Below, one piece after another: positions 1 to 8,697 of a stretch of 63,620 bases of DNA. Position 1 is the stretch's first letter. The number at the start of each line of letters is the position of its first letter. The notes under the pieces are model-generated. The model saw only the letters and a program-made list of their open reading frames with translations, did no database searches and was not told the origin of the DNA. A program made the translations under genes and the position numbers. Origin of the DNA: Pseudomonas kitaguniensis (lineage in GTDB: Bacteria; Pseudomonadota; Gammaproteobacteria; Pseudomonadales; Pseudomonadaceae); NCBI RefSeq assembly GCF_009296165.1, contig NZ_VUAZ01000124.1:1-63620 (forward strand), given 5' to 3'.

Positions 1-467
1 CGGGGTGGGTTGATCCGCTGGGGCTGAACGCTAATTGCCCGGGTTCAGGAAAGAAAACCCCAACCTGCGCTTCGCGCGCTGCACCGGATACTCCTGATGT
101 CTCGCGTAAAGGGGCGTTTAGAGAAGCGAAGAGAGATGCAAGCATACCCATGTCTCAACAGCCCGACGTGTTAACAGACTCGGACTCAGGATTGAAAAAA
201 CAATACAGCAAAGTGCATATGTCAGATATAAATGACCGGAGCATTTTAAATAGTTCAGGAAGACCAATCAGTACGCGGGTGTATCAATATACGAAAGCCG
301 ACGGTTCCATGATATTGATCCAAGACCATTCGGCCGGACATAAATTCGGAGATAAAAACAGAATAGGTGATCAAGGAGCCCACTTTAATTTACGCCCTCT
401 TGAGGCACCGCGCACCGGCAACGTCCCTGGAACGAAAGATCACTACTCCTTCAAGGATAAAAAATGA
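1..467 (+). CDS. Rhs-family polymorphic toxin, C-terminal part (5' truncated by window edge)
   Basis: The reading frame is open from base 3 and begins with GWVDPLGLN, the motif that closes the Rhs core before the variable toxin tip. About 145 residues of tip follow. The last part has spaced histidines and polar residues (DHSAGHKFGD, GAHFNLRP, GTKDHYSF), resembling HNH/endonuclease VII-type toxin domains of polymorphic toxins; this family call is by pattern only. The tip is AT-richer than the core, as expected for an exchangeable cassette. The next gene starts four bases inside this one (ATGA), which suits a toxin-immunity pair. An internal ATG at 150 is in frame but is probably not the start. 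The Rhs core and any secretion domain lie outside the window. Confidence 0.8.
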   Translation, partial: GWVDPLGLNANCPGSGKKTPTCASRAAPDTPDVSRKGAFREAKRDASIPMSQQPDVLTDSDSGLKKQYSKVHMSDINDRSILNSSGRPISTRVYQYTKADGSMILIQDHSAGHKFGDKNRIGDQGAHFNLRPLEAPRTGNVPGTKDHYSFKDKK

Positions 468-865
468 AATATTGGAATGATCTTGACGGAACCATTTTCT
501 TTAACAAAATTTTCAGCCAACCCATAGAAATCGGTGAAATCCTTATACACACATTACGTCTAGAAAATGATCAACCGCTCTTCGGTATTGGCTTTGACAT
601 ACCCGAATTCCCTGATCGTTTGCCCGAAAAATGGAAAGACGAAGGTTACAACACGTGCAGAATTGGGCTGACCTGCTTCGAAGTAAGCAACCTACAAATA
701 GTAAACCTCCCTTGCAAAGAACTTTTCAGCGTAAAAATAGAAGAGGAGGACGGCTACTTTTTTTTCACTGCAAAATCGAAATCAGCATCCGTTGAACTCA
801 AGAGTAAGTGGTTAACACTGTCTGGCCCATCCGCCTATATGAACGGCCCTGAACCAGAGGATTAA
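464..865 (+). CDS. Imm50-like immunity protein for the upstream Rhs toxin
   Basis: A 133-residue acidic soluble protein without signal peptide or membrane segment. Its start overlaps the toxin stop (ATGA), so the two are translationally coupled. Features such as an N-terminal W-N-D-L, 'FNKIFSQP', and a mid-region 'IPEFPDRLPEKWKD' followed by 'RIGLTCFEVSNLQI' recall Imm50-type immunity proteins of Pseudomonas polymorphic toxin loci. Position and size make an immunity role likely even if the family is wrong. Its inferred job is to bind and neutralise the nuclease tip in the cytoplasm. Base composition is low-GC like the toxin tip and unlike the following genes, which suggests acquisition as a cassette. 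Confidence 0.7.
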   Translation: MKYWNDLDGTIFFNKIFSQPIEIGEILIHTLRLENDQPLFGIGFDIPEFPDRLPEKWKDEGYNTCRIGLTCFEVSNLQIVNLPCKELFSVKIEEEDGYFFFTAKSKSASVELKSKWLTLSGPSAYMNGPEPED

Positions 866-1014
866 AACCGGTCGGACGAGGTTCCGTAAAAATGAGATAG
901 GGTCCACAGAACGATACCTATGAGCCCCATAGCCAACGCCAATTCGCCGCCCCGCTCACCCGCCGCCTAAACTCTGCCCAACGAGTTGTTTTACCGGACA
1001 GAGGATTCACCATC

Positions 1015-1269
1015 ATGGGCAAACGTCATCCTAATCTCCCCGCCTGGCAATGGCGTACCTACCCGCAAAGTCACCAGCACCCGACTAATCTGGCGCTGCA
1101 ACTGATTGCCGTGCCGCTGATTATCATCGGGTTTCTGTTGATTGTGTCTGCGGCATTCAGCCCAAGCCTGGCGAGTTTTGCCGTCGGCGTTGTCGGCCTG
1201 CTGGCGGGTCTGGCGTTGCAGCGTCAGGGCCATCGTCTGGAATCAACCAACGACCGTTTGGAGGTTTAG
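1015..1269 (+). CDS. Small two-helix membrane protein (Mpo1/DUF962-like fragment)
   Basis: An 84-residue protein preceded by a good ribosome site (GAGGA, six bases before ATG). Residues 25-65 form two hydrophobic segments (LALQLIAVPLIIIGFLLIV and a second rich in V/G/L), with a basic start and a polar end. The 'HPTNLALQLIAVPLIIIG' pattern recalls the beginning of Mpo1-like (DUF962) proteins, but the protein is much shorter, so the link is weak. It lies between the toxin island and the convergent thioesterase gene and has no obvious partner. Function unknown; inner-membrane location inferred. Confidence 0.6.
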   Translation: MGKRHPNLPAWQWRTYPQSHQHPTNLALQLIAVPLIIIGFLLIVSAAFSPSLASFAVGVVGLLAGLALQRQGHRLESTNDRLEV

Positions 1270-1278
1270 CCATTAGGG

Positions 1279-2076
1279 TCAGGCGAACACCACCACGGTC
1301 TGGCGGCTGATCGCGATCAGTTCGCCGGTCGGGCTCCACAGTGCGGCGGCGGCATGGCCATAGCCGTCGCGGGCGTGTTCGATGTTGACGTGGTACTGGC
1401 ACCAGTCGAGGGTGGTCAGGTTTGGCTGCGGCTGGATGAATTCGACGGTCCAGGTCAGTGTGCTGCCTGGCGCCGGTTGAGTCAGGTGAGGCAGCAAGGC
1501 CGGGGGCCAGGCGTCTACCAGTGCAAGAATATGCGACACGCTCAGCGGTTCTTCCTTAACATCCCCACGCAGGCGCACCCAACCGCCCATCTCGCGTGAT
1601 TTGTTGCCGGTAAACGGTAGCCCGCCGACACTCCAGCGCATTGCCAGGTGCCGCATGAACTCCGGCGTGACGTCCTTGATATAGGGCAATTCCTGGCATT
1701 CGTCCCAATGTTTGAAGGTGGGCGGTGCCTCGCCGGCAACCACGATCTGCGACTCACGCGCCGAGCCAAAGCTGGCCTGTACCAGCGTCGCCACTTCGCC
1801 GCTCTGCACCACGCGGCCGAGCAACTGGCTGACGGCCTTGCCTTCGCGCAGCACTTCAACCTGGTAACTGGCCGGCACCTGCGGCGCAACGGGGCCTACA
1901 AAGGTCACGGCCATCGAGCGCAAAGGGCGCTCTGCCGGCACTTGGGCGCGCAAGGCTTCGTATTGCAACGCGGCAACCAGGCCACCAAAGGTCGCGCGGC
2001 CCTGCGCCCAGTCGGCGGGGATGGTCACGTCCAACGGGTTGCGACGGGCGGCGTCGAGTAAATCACTAAAGCGCAT
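1279..2076 (-). CDS. Acyl-CoA thioesterase, TesB-like double hot-dog family
   Basis: A 265-residue protein. The start is set at the ATG preceded by GAGG rather than the longer upstream frame. The N-terminal half (RATFGGLVAALQYEAL, then 'SMAVTFVGPVAP') and the C-terminal half (LTWTVEFIQPQPN, 'GYGHAAAALWSPTGELIAISRQTVVVFA') each look like a hot-dog fold unit, the usual build of TesB/PaaI-like thioesterases that hydrolyse acyl-CoA thioesters in the cytoplasm. The closing 'G.L.A.SRQ' block is typical. The physiological substrate cannot be told from sequence. It stands alone, convergent with the small membrane protein gene. Confidence 0.8.
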   Translation of the reverse strand: MRFSDLLDAARRNPLDVTIPADWAQGRATFGGLVAALQYEALRAQVPAERPLRSMAVTFVGPVAPQVPASYQVEVLREGKAVSQLLGRVVQSGEVATLVQASFGSARESQIVVAGEAPPTFKHWDECQELPYIKDVTPEFMRHLAMRWSVGGLPFTGNKSREMGGWVRLRGDVKEEPLSVSHILALVDAWPPALLPHLTQPAPGSTLTWTVEFIQPQPNLTTLDWCQYHVNIEHARDGYGHAAAALWSPTGELIAISRQTVVVFA

Positions 2077-2165
2077 GGCGACCTCACAGAAGAATACCGA
2101 TGCGAGGATCTTAACCATCAGGTCAATCCGGTACAGCGCCTATTCCGGCCAAAAACCGGACCGGG

Positions 2166-2926
2166 CTAGAAAAAATCCGCGCTGAGTTTGTCGAGCACCC
2201 GATCCGCTCGGCCTTCAGCCTTGGCCATGGTGCGATGCCATACCGCAACGCACGGCTGCAAGTCTGGCTGGTGCTCGGCCTGCGCCAACCACTGCCAGCA
2301 ATCGTGCCAATCGCCCAACACACCTTGGGCTTTTTTCAGCTGCGACGTTGCGTCAGCAGGCAGCTTGTCCAGTTCCGGGTAGGCCTCGGCGGCGTAGCGC
2401 ACTCGCTTGATCAGCAGCCGCAGGCGGTGGCGATCATGGCCTTCTTCCTGCAAGGCTTCAGCGAGTTTTTGCGCTTGTTTAGTCAGACGCTTCTTGATGC
2501 GCGTGCGTAAGCCCTTGAGCAATTTCTGGTGTTCAGAGGCGCGAATAAAGCGTGGGAATGCATCGAGAATCAACAACAGATGCGCCAGTTCCGCGCTTTG
2601 CGCAACGTGGCGATAGGCATCGGGTTGGAAGCGCTGGCGCCGGTCGGCGGCAGCGTGATGGCCCTGCGCGTGCAGGTACGCCGCCAGCACCTCGCGGTCG
2701 CGCAGCGGCGTGGTCAATTGGCCGACCGCGCGCGCCGAGACTTCAAGCTGTTCAACACCGGGCAAGCCACGCAAAGGCCGCAACAGGCTACGCAAGCGCG
2801 CACGGTGGTGCGCAGATCATGCAGGGCTTCATCGTCGGTGACGGCGCCGAGCCGAGCCTGGCAGCTCAGTAACCCTACTTCCAGGCCAATGACCTGAGCG
2901 ACTAACTGATCAACCAACGCTGACAT
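2166..2926 (-). pseudogene. CHAD-domain protein, split by a one-base deletion
   Basis: Two overlapping frames make one CHAD protein of about 253 residues. The first frame starts at 2926 (MSALVDQLVAQVIGLE) and reads to ALHDLRTTVR. The second resumes as RLRSLLRPLRGLPGVEQLE and runs to the stop at 2166. Inserting one base near 2796-2800, in a CGCGC run, restores a continuous protein. CHAD domains are helical, rich in conserved His/Arg, and bind polyphosphate or are linked with phosphate granules; here HDLRTTVR, KRLTKQ, KRVRYAAEAY and WHDCWQW are visible. Total span plus one base is divisible by three. Either a real frameshift or a sequence error. Confidence 0.8.
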
Positions 2927-2949
2927 TGCGGTTCCCCCGACGATGAAAT

Positions 2950-3228
2950 TTAGCGCCCGGCGCGCGACTCACGAATATAGAAGCGGGCTTTCTCGGCCTT
3001 GTTGGAGCAGCCTTCAAAGGCTTCGAATTGCTGCTGGGTCTTGGCGCCGGTCAACAGCGACAGGGCCTTGGAGTAGCTCACGGTACCGGCGAAACCTTCG
3101 GCCTTGGCCAGGTCCAGTTCATGCCACGCCGCGTCCAATTGCGTGCCACAGCTGTCACGGTATGCGGTTTTCCCGGCACAACCCGCCAGGGCCAACATGA
3201 TCACAGGCACACACATCCAGGCTTTCAT
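2950..3228 (-). CDS. Small lipoprotein
   Basis: A 92-residue product with a lipoprotein signal peptide: a short basic start, a hydrophobic core and the lipobox LALAGC, so Cys should be lipidated and the protein anchored to a membrane. The mature part carries two further cysteines (DSCGTQL, FEGCSNK), possibly a disulfide, with a helical composition. The start is set at ATG 3228 because GAGGTG lies six bases before it; a GTG three codons upstream is an alternative. Similar small lipoproteins are common in Pseudomonas but have no known role that I can name. Confidence 0.75.
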   Translation of the reverse strand: MKAWMCVPVIMLALAGCAGKTAYRDSCGTQLDAAWHELDLAKAEGFAGTVSYSKALSLLTGAKTQQQFEAFEGCSNKAEKARFYIRESRAGR

Positions 3229-3443
3229 CGATGACACCTCAAATTAACAAAAATTGTCGTAGCGTGTAGACGTTGCCTACACCGAAAAGTGCCTTGTACG
3301 CAGCCTCAAATCAAAAGCGCTTATAGCCAAAGCATACCCGAGCACCGGCGTAATCCTGGAAAAATATTGCAGTCGCCGACGAAGATTGAAGCGGCCCCCT
3401 TAAAGGGTGCATTGTGGGCGTCTGCCTTGCGAAGGACTGGACC

Positions 3444-4480
3444 ATGAAGAAACGTGTTGCCTTGGTGCTGGGCTCCGGTGGTGCCCGGGGCTATGCCCAT
3501 ATCGGCGTGATCGAAGAGCTCGAACGGCGCGGCTACGACATCGCCTGTATCGCCGGTTGCTCGATGGGCGCCGTGGTGGGCGGGATCTACGCCGCCGGCA
3601 AACTCGACGAGTATCGAAACTGGATCGAAAGCCTGGATTACCTGGATGTGCTGCGCCTGGTCGACGTGAGTTTTCGGCTGGGCGCGATTCGCGGCGAAAA
3701 AGTCTTCGGACAGATCCGCAAGATCGTCGGCGAGATCAACATTGAAGCGCTGCGCATTCCCTACACCGCCGTGGCCACGACCTGACCAACCAGCAGGAAA
3801 TCTGGTTTCAGGAAGGCTGCCTGCACCAGGCCATGCGGGCTTCGGCGGCAATTCCCAGCTTGTTCACGCCGGTGATGCAAGGCAACCGCATGCTGGTGGA
3901 CGGCGGCCTGCTCAACCCTTTGCCGATCGTGCCGGTGGTGTCGAGCCATTGCGATTTGATCATCGCGGTCAACCTCAACGCCACCCATCAAAAGCACTAC
4001 CAACTGCCGGTGATCCAACGTCCGCCAGCGTTCAAGAGCCGCTTTAACAGCCTGGCGAAATCATTGGGTTCACACCTGCCGTTTCGCCGTAAACAAGCCG
4101 AGCAATTGATGAAGCTCGAACAAGAGGCATTGCACGCTCAGGCCGCCGAGTTCAACCCGTGGCTGGACTCGGCCGAGCCACAAATCCAGCAGCCCGCCGC
4201 CGCGCCGGAAAAGCCCGGGGCACCGAAGTCGGCCACCGGTTCGTTCATCATCGATAACGTCGGCCCGGCGTCGTTGCTGGACCTGATCAACCAGAGTTTT
4301 GAGGTGATGCAAACCTCGCTGGCGCAGTACAAAATCGCCGGTTACCCGCCGGATGTGCTGATCAACGTGCCGAAGCGGGTGTGCCGGTTTTTCGAGTTTT
4401 ACAAGGCGCCGGAGTTGATCGCGCTGGGGCGCGAAATTGCCAGTGATACGCTGGATCGGTATGAGCGTGAGCAGGGCTGA
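3444..4480 (+). pseudogene. Patatin-like phospholipase (RssA type), split by a one-base deletion
   Basis: The first frame (from ATG 3444, MKKRVALVLGSGGARG) contains the oxyanion motif GSGGARGYAHIG and the nucleophile elbow GCSMG, then stops at 3785 after AVATT. The second frame continues as TNQQEIWF...AMRASAAIPSLF, with the catalytic Asp motif DGGLLNPLP, and ends at 4480. One extra base near 3777-3780 (GCCACC instead of GCCACG) gives AVATDLTNQQ and a 345-residue protein, the expected length. The family comprises cytoplasmic Ser-Asp dyad lipid acyl hydrolases. A long C-terminal extension (Ala/Pro-rich, about residues 230-275) precedes the last helical part. Convergent with kdpE, with a REP pair between them. 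Confidence 0.85.
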
Positions 4481-4497
4481 GTTTGCGGGTGGGGCTG

Positions 4498-4594
4498 ATG
4501 GCCTCGTCGCGAGCAAGCCCGCTCCCACATTCGAGCGCATTCCATAGTTGGAACTCAGTCAACTGTGGGAGCGGGCTTGCTCGCGATGAGGCCA
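4498..4594 (+). repeat. REP element pair (inverted)
   Basis: Two inverted copies of the 'gggagcgggcttgctcgcga' repeat at about 4507-4529 (reverse) and 4564-4587 (forward) can fold as a large hairpin. They lie between the convergent patatin gene and kdpE, a usual place for Pseudomonas REP elements. Confidence 0.85.
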
Positions 4595-4612
4595 ACCCAG
4601 GCGCCGACGCAC

Positions 4613-5302
4613 TCAGGCATTCAACAACCGATAGCCAACCCCAGGCTCGGTCACGATAAACCGTGGTTGCGTGGGATCATCCGCGAGCTTCTGGCGCAGG
4701 TGGCCCACCACGATGCGCAGGTAATGGCTGTCTTCGGTGTGGGTCGGCCCCCAGATGTCTTTGAGCAATTGCTGCTGGGTAATCACTCGGCCGGGGTGTC
4801 GCGCCAGTTGCGCCAGCACGGCGTATTCCTTGCGAGTCAGCGCCACTTCGGCGCCGTCGAGCAGCACCCGGCGATAGGCGAGGTCGACCGTCAATGGGCC
4901 AAAACTCAACGCCGCTTCCTGGGCCTCGCCCGTCGGCGCCTGGCGCAGCAACGCGCGAACACGCGCGAGAAACTCCTGGATGCCGAAGGGTTTGGTCACG
5001 TAGTCATTGGCGCCGCCGTCCAGCGCTTCAACTTTCTGCCCTTCACTGGCGCGCACCGACAGCACCAATACCGGCACCGTCGACCACTCGCGAAATTCGC
5101 GCAGCACTTGCTGGCCGTCCATGTCGGGCAGGCCAAGGTCGAGCACCAGCAAATCCGGTTTGCTCAAGGCGGCCTGGGCCAGGCCTTCGTTGCCGGTGCC
5201 GGCCTCGATGACTTTGTAGCCTTGGGAGGCCAGGCTGATGCGCAAGAATTTGCGAATTTGCGGCTCGTCGTCGATGACTAAAATCGTCGCAGTCTGGCTC
5301 AT
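4613..5302 (-). CDS. kdpE: KdpE, two-component response regulator for potassium limitation
   Basis: A 229-residue OmpR-type regulator. The receiver domain (residues 1-120) has the acidic pair DDE, the phosphorylated Asp in LVLDLGLPD and the conserved Lys in VTKPFG. The C-terminal winged-helix domain (about 130-227) has ALTRKEYAVLAQLARHPGRVIT and DSHYLRIVVGHLRQKL. It is last in the kdpFABC-DE order, 37 bases after kdpD, and should activate kdpFABC when KdpD phosphorylates it. Confidence 0.95.
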   Translation of the reverse strand: MSQTATILVIDDEPQIRKFLRISLASQGYKVIEAGTGNEGLAQAALSKPDLLVLDLGLPDMDGQQVLREFREWSTVPVLVLSVRASEGQKVEALDGGANDYVTKPFGIQEFLARVRALLRQAPTGEAQEAALSFGPLTVDLAYRRVLLDGAEVALTRKEYAVLAQLARHPGRVITQQQLLKDIWGPTHTEDSHYLRIVVGHLRQKLADDPTQPRFIVTEPGVGYRLLNA

Positions 5303-5339
5303 GGTGCCCCATCAAAATGCGTGTAGAAAACAGGGTAGC

Positions 5340-7990
5340 TCAAGGCTCGCGCTCCAGGCCAGGCTGGGTTGGCAAGGGCAGGAATAAGCTGATGCAGGTG
5401 CCCCGCCCTTCAATGCCCTCGGCGACGCTGATATGCCCACCGTGCGCGCCGACCATGCCCTGACAAATCGCCAGGCCGAGGCCGGTGCCCTGCCCGCCCC
5501 GATCACCGCGCGCGGCGGTGTAGAACATATCGAAAATTTTTGCGCGCTCGTCTTCGGGAATCCCTGGCCCCTCATCGGCCACCGCGAAAAATACCTGGTC
5601 ATCGGCCACCCCGGCACTCACCTGTAAACGCCCTTGGGGCGGCGAAAACCGCGCGGCGTTTTCCAGCACATTAACCAAGGCTTGCTCGATCAACGCGGCG
5701 TGCACGTACAGCAACGGCAATTGCGCAGGCACTTGCGTCGCCACCTGCAACGGCGCCAGCACCGCGCGCAAACGGCCAAGCGCACTGCCGACAATATCGC
5801 CCGGCGAGACCCAGTCGCGCGCCAGCTTGAGCGCGCCGTGGCCGAGTCGCGTCATGTCGAGCAGGTTCTGGATATAACGATCGAGGCGTTCGGCTTCATC
5901 GCGGGTGCCTTCGAGCAATTCGCGGCGGTCCTCCAGCGGGATCGCTTCGCCAAGCGCCAACAAGCTGTCGATGCTGCCGCGCATCGAGGTCAACGGTGTG
6001 CGCAAATCATGCGACACCGAGGCCAGCAAGGCGCTGCGCAGTTGCTCGGTTTCGCCGTGCAGGCGCGCCGACTCCAGCTCCTGCGCCAGTTGCGCGCGAG
6101 CCAAGGCCTGCGCCAGCGGCTGGCTTAAGGCGGTGAGCAAACGCCGGCGCTGGCCGGTCAATTCCAGGCCGGGTTTGGGGCTGACGCCGAGCAAACCCAG
6201 CGGCCCCTCTTCGCCCGACAACGGCCACCACCACCAACGCCCGAACGGCAAGGTGCCGGTGCCCATGCCGGCCGGTTGATCGTGCTGCCAGGCCCACTCG
6301 GCGGCGGCGCTTTCGGCTTCGGTGAGGTTCAGCGCCGCGCCGGTCTCGACCTTCCAGCCGCCCTGGCCGTCACGATTGACCAGGCACAGATCGAGGTCGC
6401 TCCAGCCTTGCAGATGATGCGCCGCCGCGCTGATCACCGCCTGACGGTCAGTAGCGGCCGTGAGTTTGCGCGACAGGTCGAGCAGTTCGCTGGTTTCCTC
6501 CTGAGTATCGCGCAACGCTTGCAACTGCCGACGCTGGCGCGCGGCCAGGTTACCGGTCAGCGCCGCCATCAGCAGGAAAAATAACAGCGTCAACACGTCT
6601 TCTTCGCGCTGGATGGCGAAGGAAAAATTCGGCGGAATAAACAGAAAGTCATACGCCAAAAACGACAGCGCGGCGCACACCAGCGACGGCCCGAGGCTAC
6701 TGCGCACGGCCACCAGCAAGACCGCCGCGAGAAACACCAGCGAGATATTCGGCAACGGCAATACGCTGGCCACCGCCCACGCCACCGCCGCCGCTACCAC
6801 GGTTGCCACCACCGCCAGGCCGTAATCGAACCACACCAGGCCGCGCACATCCGGCATACGCGGCGGTGCGGGCATGTCGTCGCTGTCGAGGACGTTGATT
6901 TCCAGGCCGCGTGCATTGCGCAGCAAGCGCGCCGCCAACCCGCCGCCGAACAAACGGCGGCGCCAGCGCATGCGCGACTGCCGACCAACAGCAGGCTGGC
7001 GCGGCGTTCAGCGGCATGCTGGATCAGCGTCTTCGCCACCTCGCCCGCGCGCAGCAACACCACTTCGCCGCCGAGCCGCTCGGCCAGTTGCTGGGCATTT
7101 TGCAGGCGCAGGCGCGATTGCTCATCGCGCGCGCTGCCGTTATCGATATGCACCAGGCTCCACGGCAAATGCCGACGCTGGGCCACGCGGCTGGCGTGAC
7201 GCACCAGCCGTTCGGCTTGCGCATCGCCGTCCACACCGACCAGCAAGCGGCCGCGCACCGCTGGCGCGGCCTGGCCGAGTTGGCGATAGCCTTGGGCCAA
7301 ATCGTCGTCGACATGGGCGGCGGCGGTTTGCATCGCCAGCTCACGCAGGGCCATCAGGTTGGTCTGGGTGAAAAACGCGTCGATGGCGGCGCGCGCCTGT
7401 TCCGGCACATAGACCTTGCCGTCGCGCAGGCGCTCCAGCAGCTCACGCGACGGCAAATCGATCAGCAGCAGTTCATCGGCTTCTTGCAGCACCCAGTCCG
7501 GCAGGGTTTCACGCACCTGCACGCCAGTGATACCGCGCACTTGATCATTCAGGCTTTCGAGGTGCTGCACATTGACCGTGGTAAACACGTTGATGCCAGC
7601 GGCGAGCAGTTCCTGGATGTCTTGCCAACGCTTTTCATGCCGGCTGCCCGGCGCGTTGCTGTGCGCCAACTCGTCGACCAACACCAACTTGGGCTTGGCC
7701 GCGAGCAGGCCGTCGAGGTCCATTTCTTCAAGCATCACACCGCGGTATTCGCTGCGCAATAACGGTTGCTGCGGCAAGCCGCTGAGCAAGGCTTCGGTCT
7801 CGGCGCGGCCGTGGGTTTCGACCACCCCTGCGATCAGCCGCACGCCCTGGCGCAGTTGCGTGTGGGCGGCCTGGAGCATCGCGTAGGTCTTGCCCACACC
7901 CGGCGCAGCGCCGAGGAACACTTTGAGCCGGCCACGGCCATCGCGTGGCAGGTCGGCTAACAGGGCATCGGCGCGGCCGGAGTCGCTCAT
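5340..7990 (-). pseudogene. kdpD: KdpD potassium sensor kinase, split by a one-base deletion
   Basis: The N-terminal frame (ATG 7990, AAGGA upstream) carries the KdpD sensor domain with Walker A GAAPGVGKTYAML and Walker B LVLVDELAHSN, then the USP-like domain, and goes out of frame after SLLLVG near 6980. The second frame resumes with SRMRWRRRLFGGGLAARLLRN and encodes four closely spaced membrane segments, a GAF-like region, the phospho-acceptor His in SVSHDLRTPLTSM, and N/G boxes (NVLENAARFS, DEGPGIPEDE, GTGLGLAIC). One added base near 6979-6982 (GGCCAG for GGCAG) gives 883 residues, the normal KdpD length. An inner-membrane bifunctional kinase/phosphatase acting on KdpE. The intact neighbours favour a sequence error over real loss. 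Confidence 0.9.
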
Positions 7991-8051
7991 GCGTTGGGCA
8001 TCCTTCACGTGTTTATGTCGAGTCTCTCACCGGTGAAATGCATTCCACCGG

Positions 8052-8079
8052 CGGGAGCGGGCTTGCTCGCGATGGCGAC
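8052..8079 (+). repeat. Single REP element
   Basis: One copy of the 'gggagcgggcttgctcgcga' repeat in the 97-base kdpC-kdpD gap. It may act as a 3' mRNA stabiliser or partial terminator between the pump and the regulatory genes. Confidence 0.75.
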
Positions 8080-8087
8080 ATCACGGC

Positions 8088-8633
8088 CTATAACTTTTCC
8101 AGCGCCATGTTCAACGCCAGCACGTTGACGACCGGCGGCCCCACCAGCGGGCTCTCGGTGTGTTCATCGAGCAGGCGCTGCAATGTAGCCACCGGCACAT
8201 TGCGCGCTGCCGCCACCCGCGCCAGTTGATAGGCAATCGCCGGTGGTGGCAAGTGTGGATCAAGACCGCTGCCGGAGGTAGTCAGCAAGGCCAAAGGCAC
8301 CGGCCCCTGGCCTGGCACGCGTTGCTTGTTGGCATCTTCGATAATACGCGTCGCCAGTGCCGGGTTGCTTGGGCTCAAGTTACTCGCACTGCTGGAAACC
8401 GTCGCAAACGCGCCGGCCGAGGGGCGCGGGTGAAACCAGTTGTCACCGGTAAAATCCTGGGCGATCAAACGCGAGCCGCGCACTTTGCCCTCGGCGTCGT
8501 GCACCAGGCTGCCGTTGGCCTGGTCCGGGAAAGCGACTTGGGCGACGCCGGTGACCACCAATGGGTACGCGACGCCGGTAATCAGGCTCATGAGAACCAG
8601 CAGGCTCAGGGCCGGGCGGATCATGTTGGACAT
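8088..8633 (-). CDS. kdpC: KdpC, potassium-transporting ATPase subunit C
   Basis: A 181-residue protein with one N-terminal membrane helix (SLLVLMSLITGVAYPLVVTG) and a periplasmic part holding family motifs: GSRLIAQDFT, FHPRPSAG, ASNLSPSNP and LTTSGSGLDPHLPP. The start is ATG 8633 with AGGA upstream; the longer frame to 8687 has no support. KdpC is the single-span accessory subunit of the KdpFABC complex. It follows kdpB by 64 bases in the same operon. Confidence 0.95.
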   Translation of the reverse strand: MSNMIRPALSLLVLMSLITGVAYPLVVTGVAQVAFPDQANGSLVHDAEGKVRGSRLIAQDFTGDNWFHPRPSAGAFATVSSSASNLSPSNPALATRIIEDANKQRVPGQGPVPLALLTTSGSGLDPHLPPPAIAYQLARVAAARNVPVATLQRLLDEHTESPLVGPPVVNVLALNMALEKL

Positions 8634-8697
8634 TTCAGGTTCCTCAATTCGGTCATTGCAACCTGTGGGCACCGGCCTGGCGCCCACAGGATTCGGG

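Noticed and set aside
4498..4594. REP pairs taken as an insertion sequence or CRISPR repeat
   Set aside because: There is no transposase, no target duplication and no regular spacers; the pattern is that of Pseudomonas REP elements.
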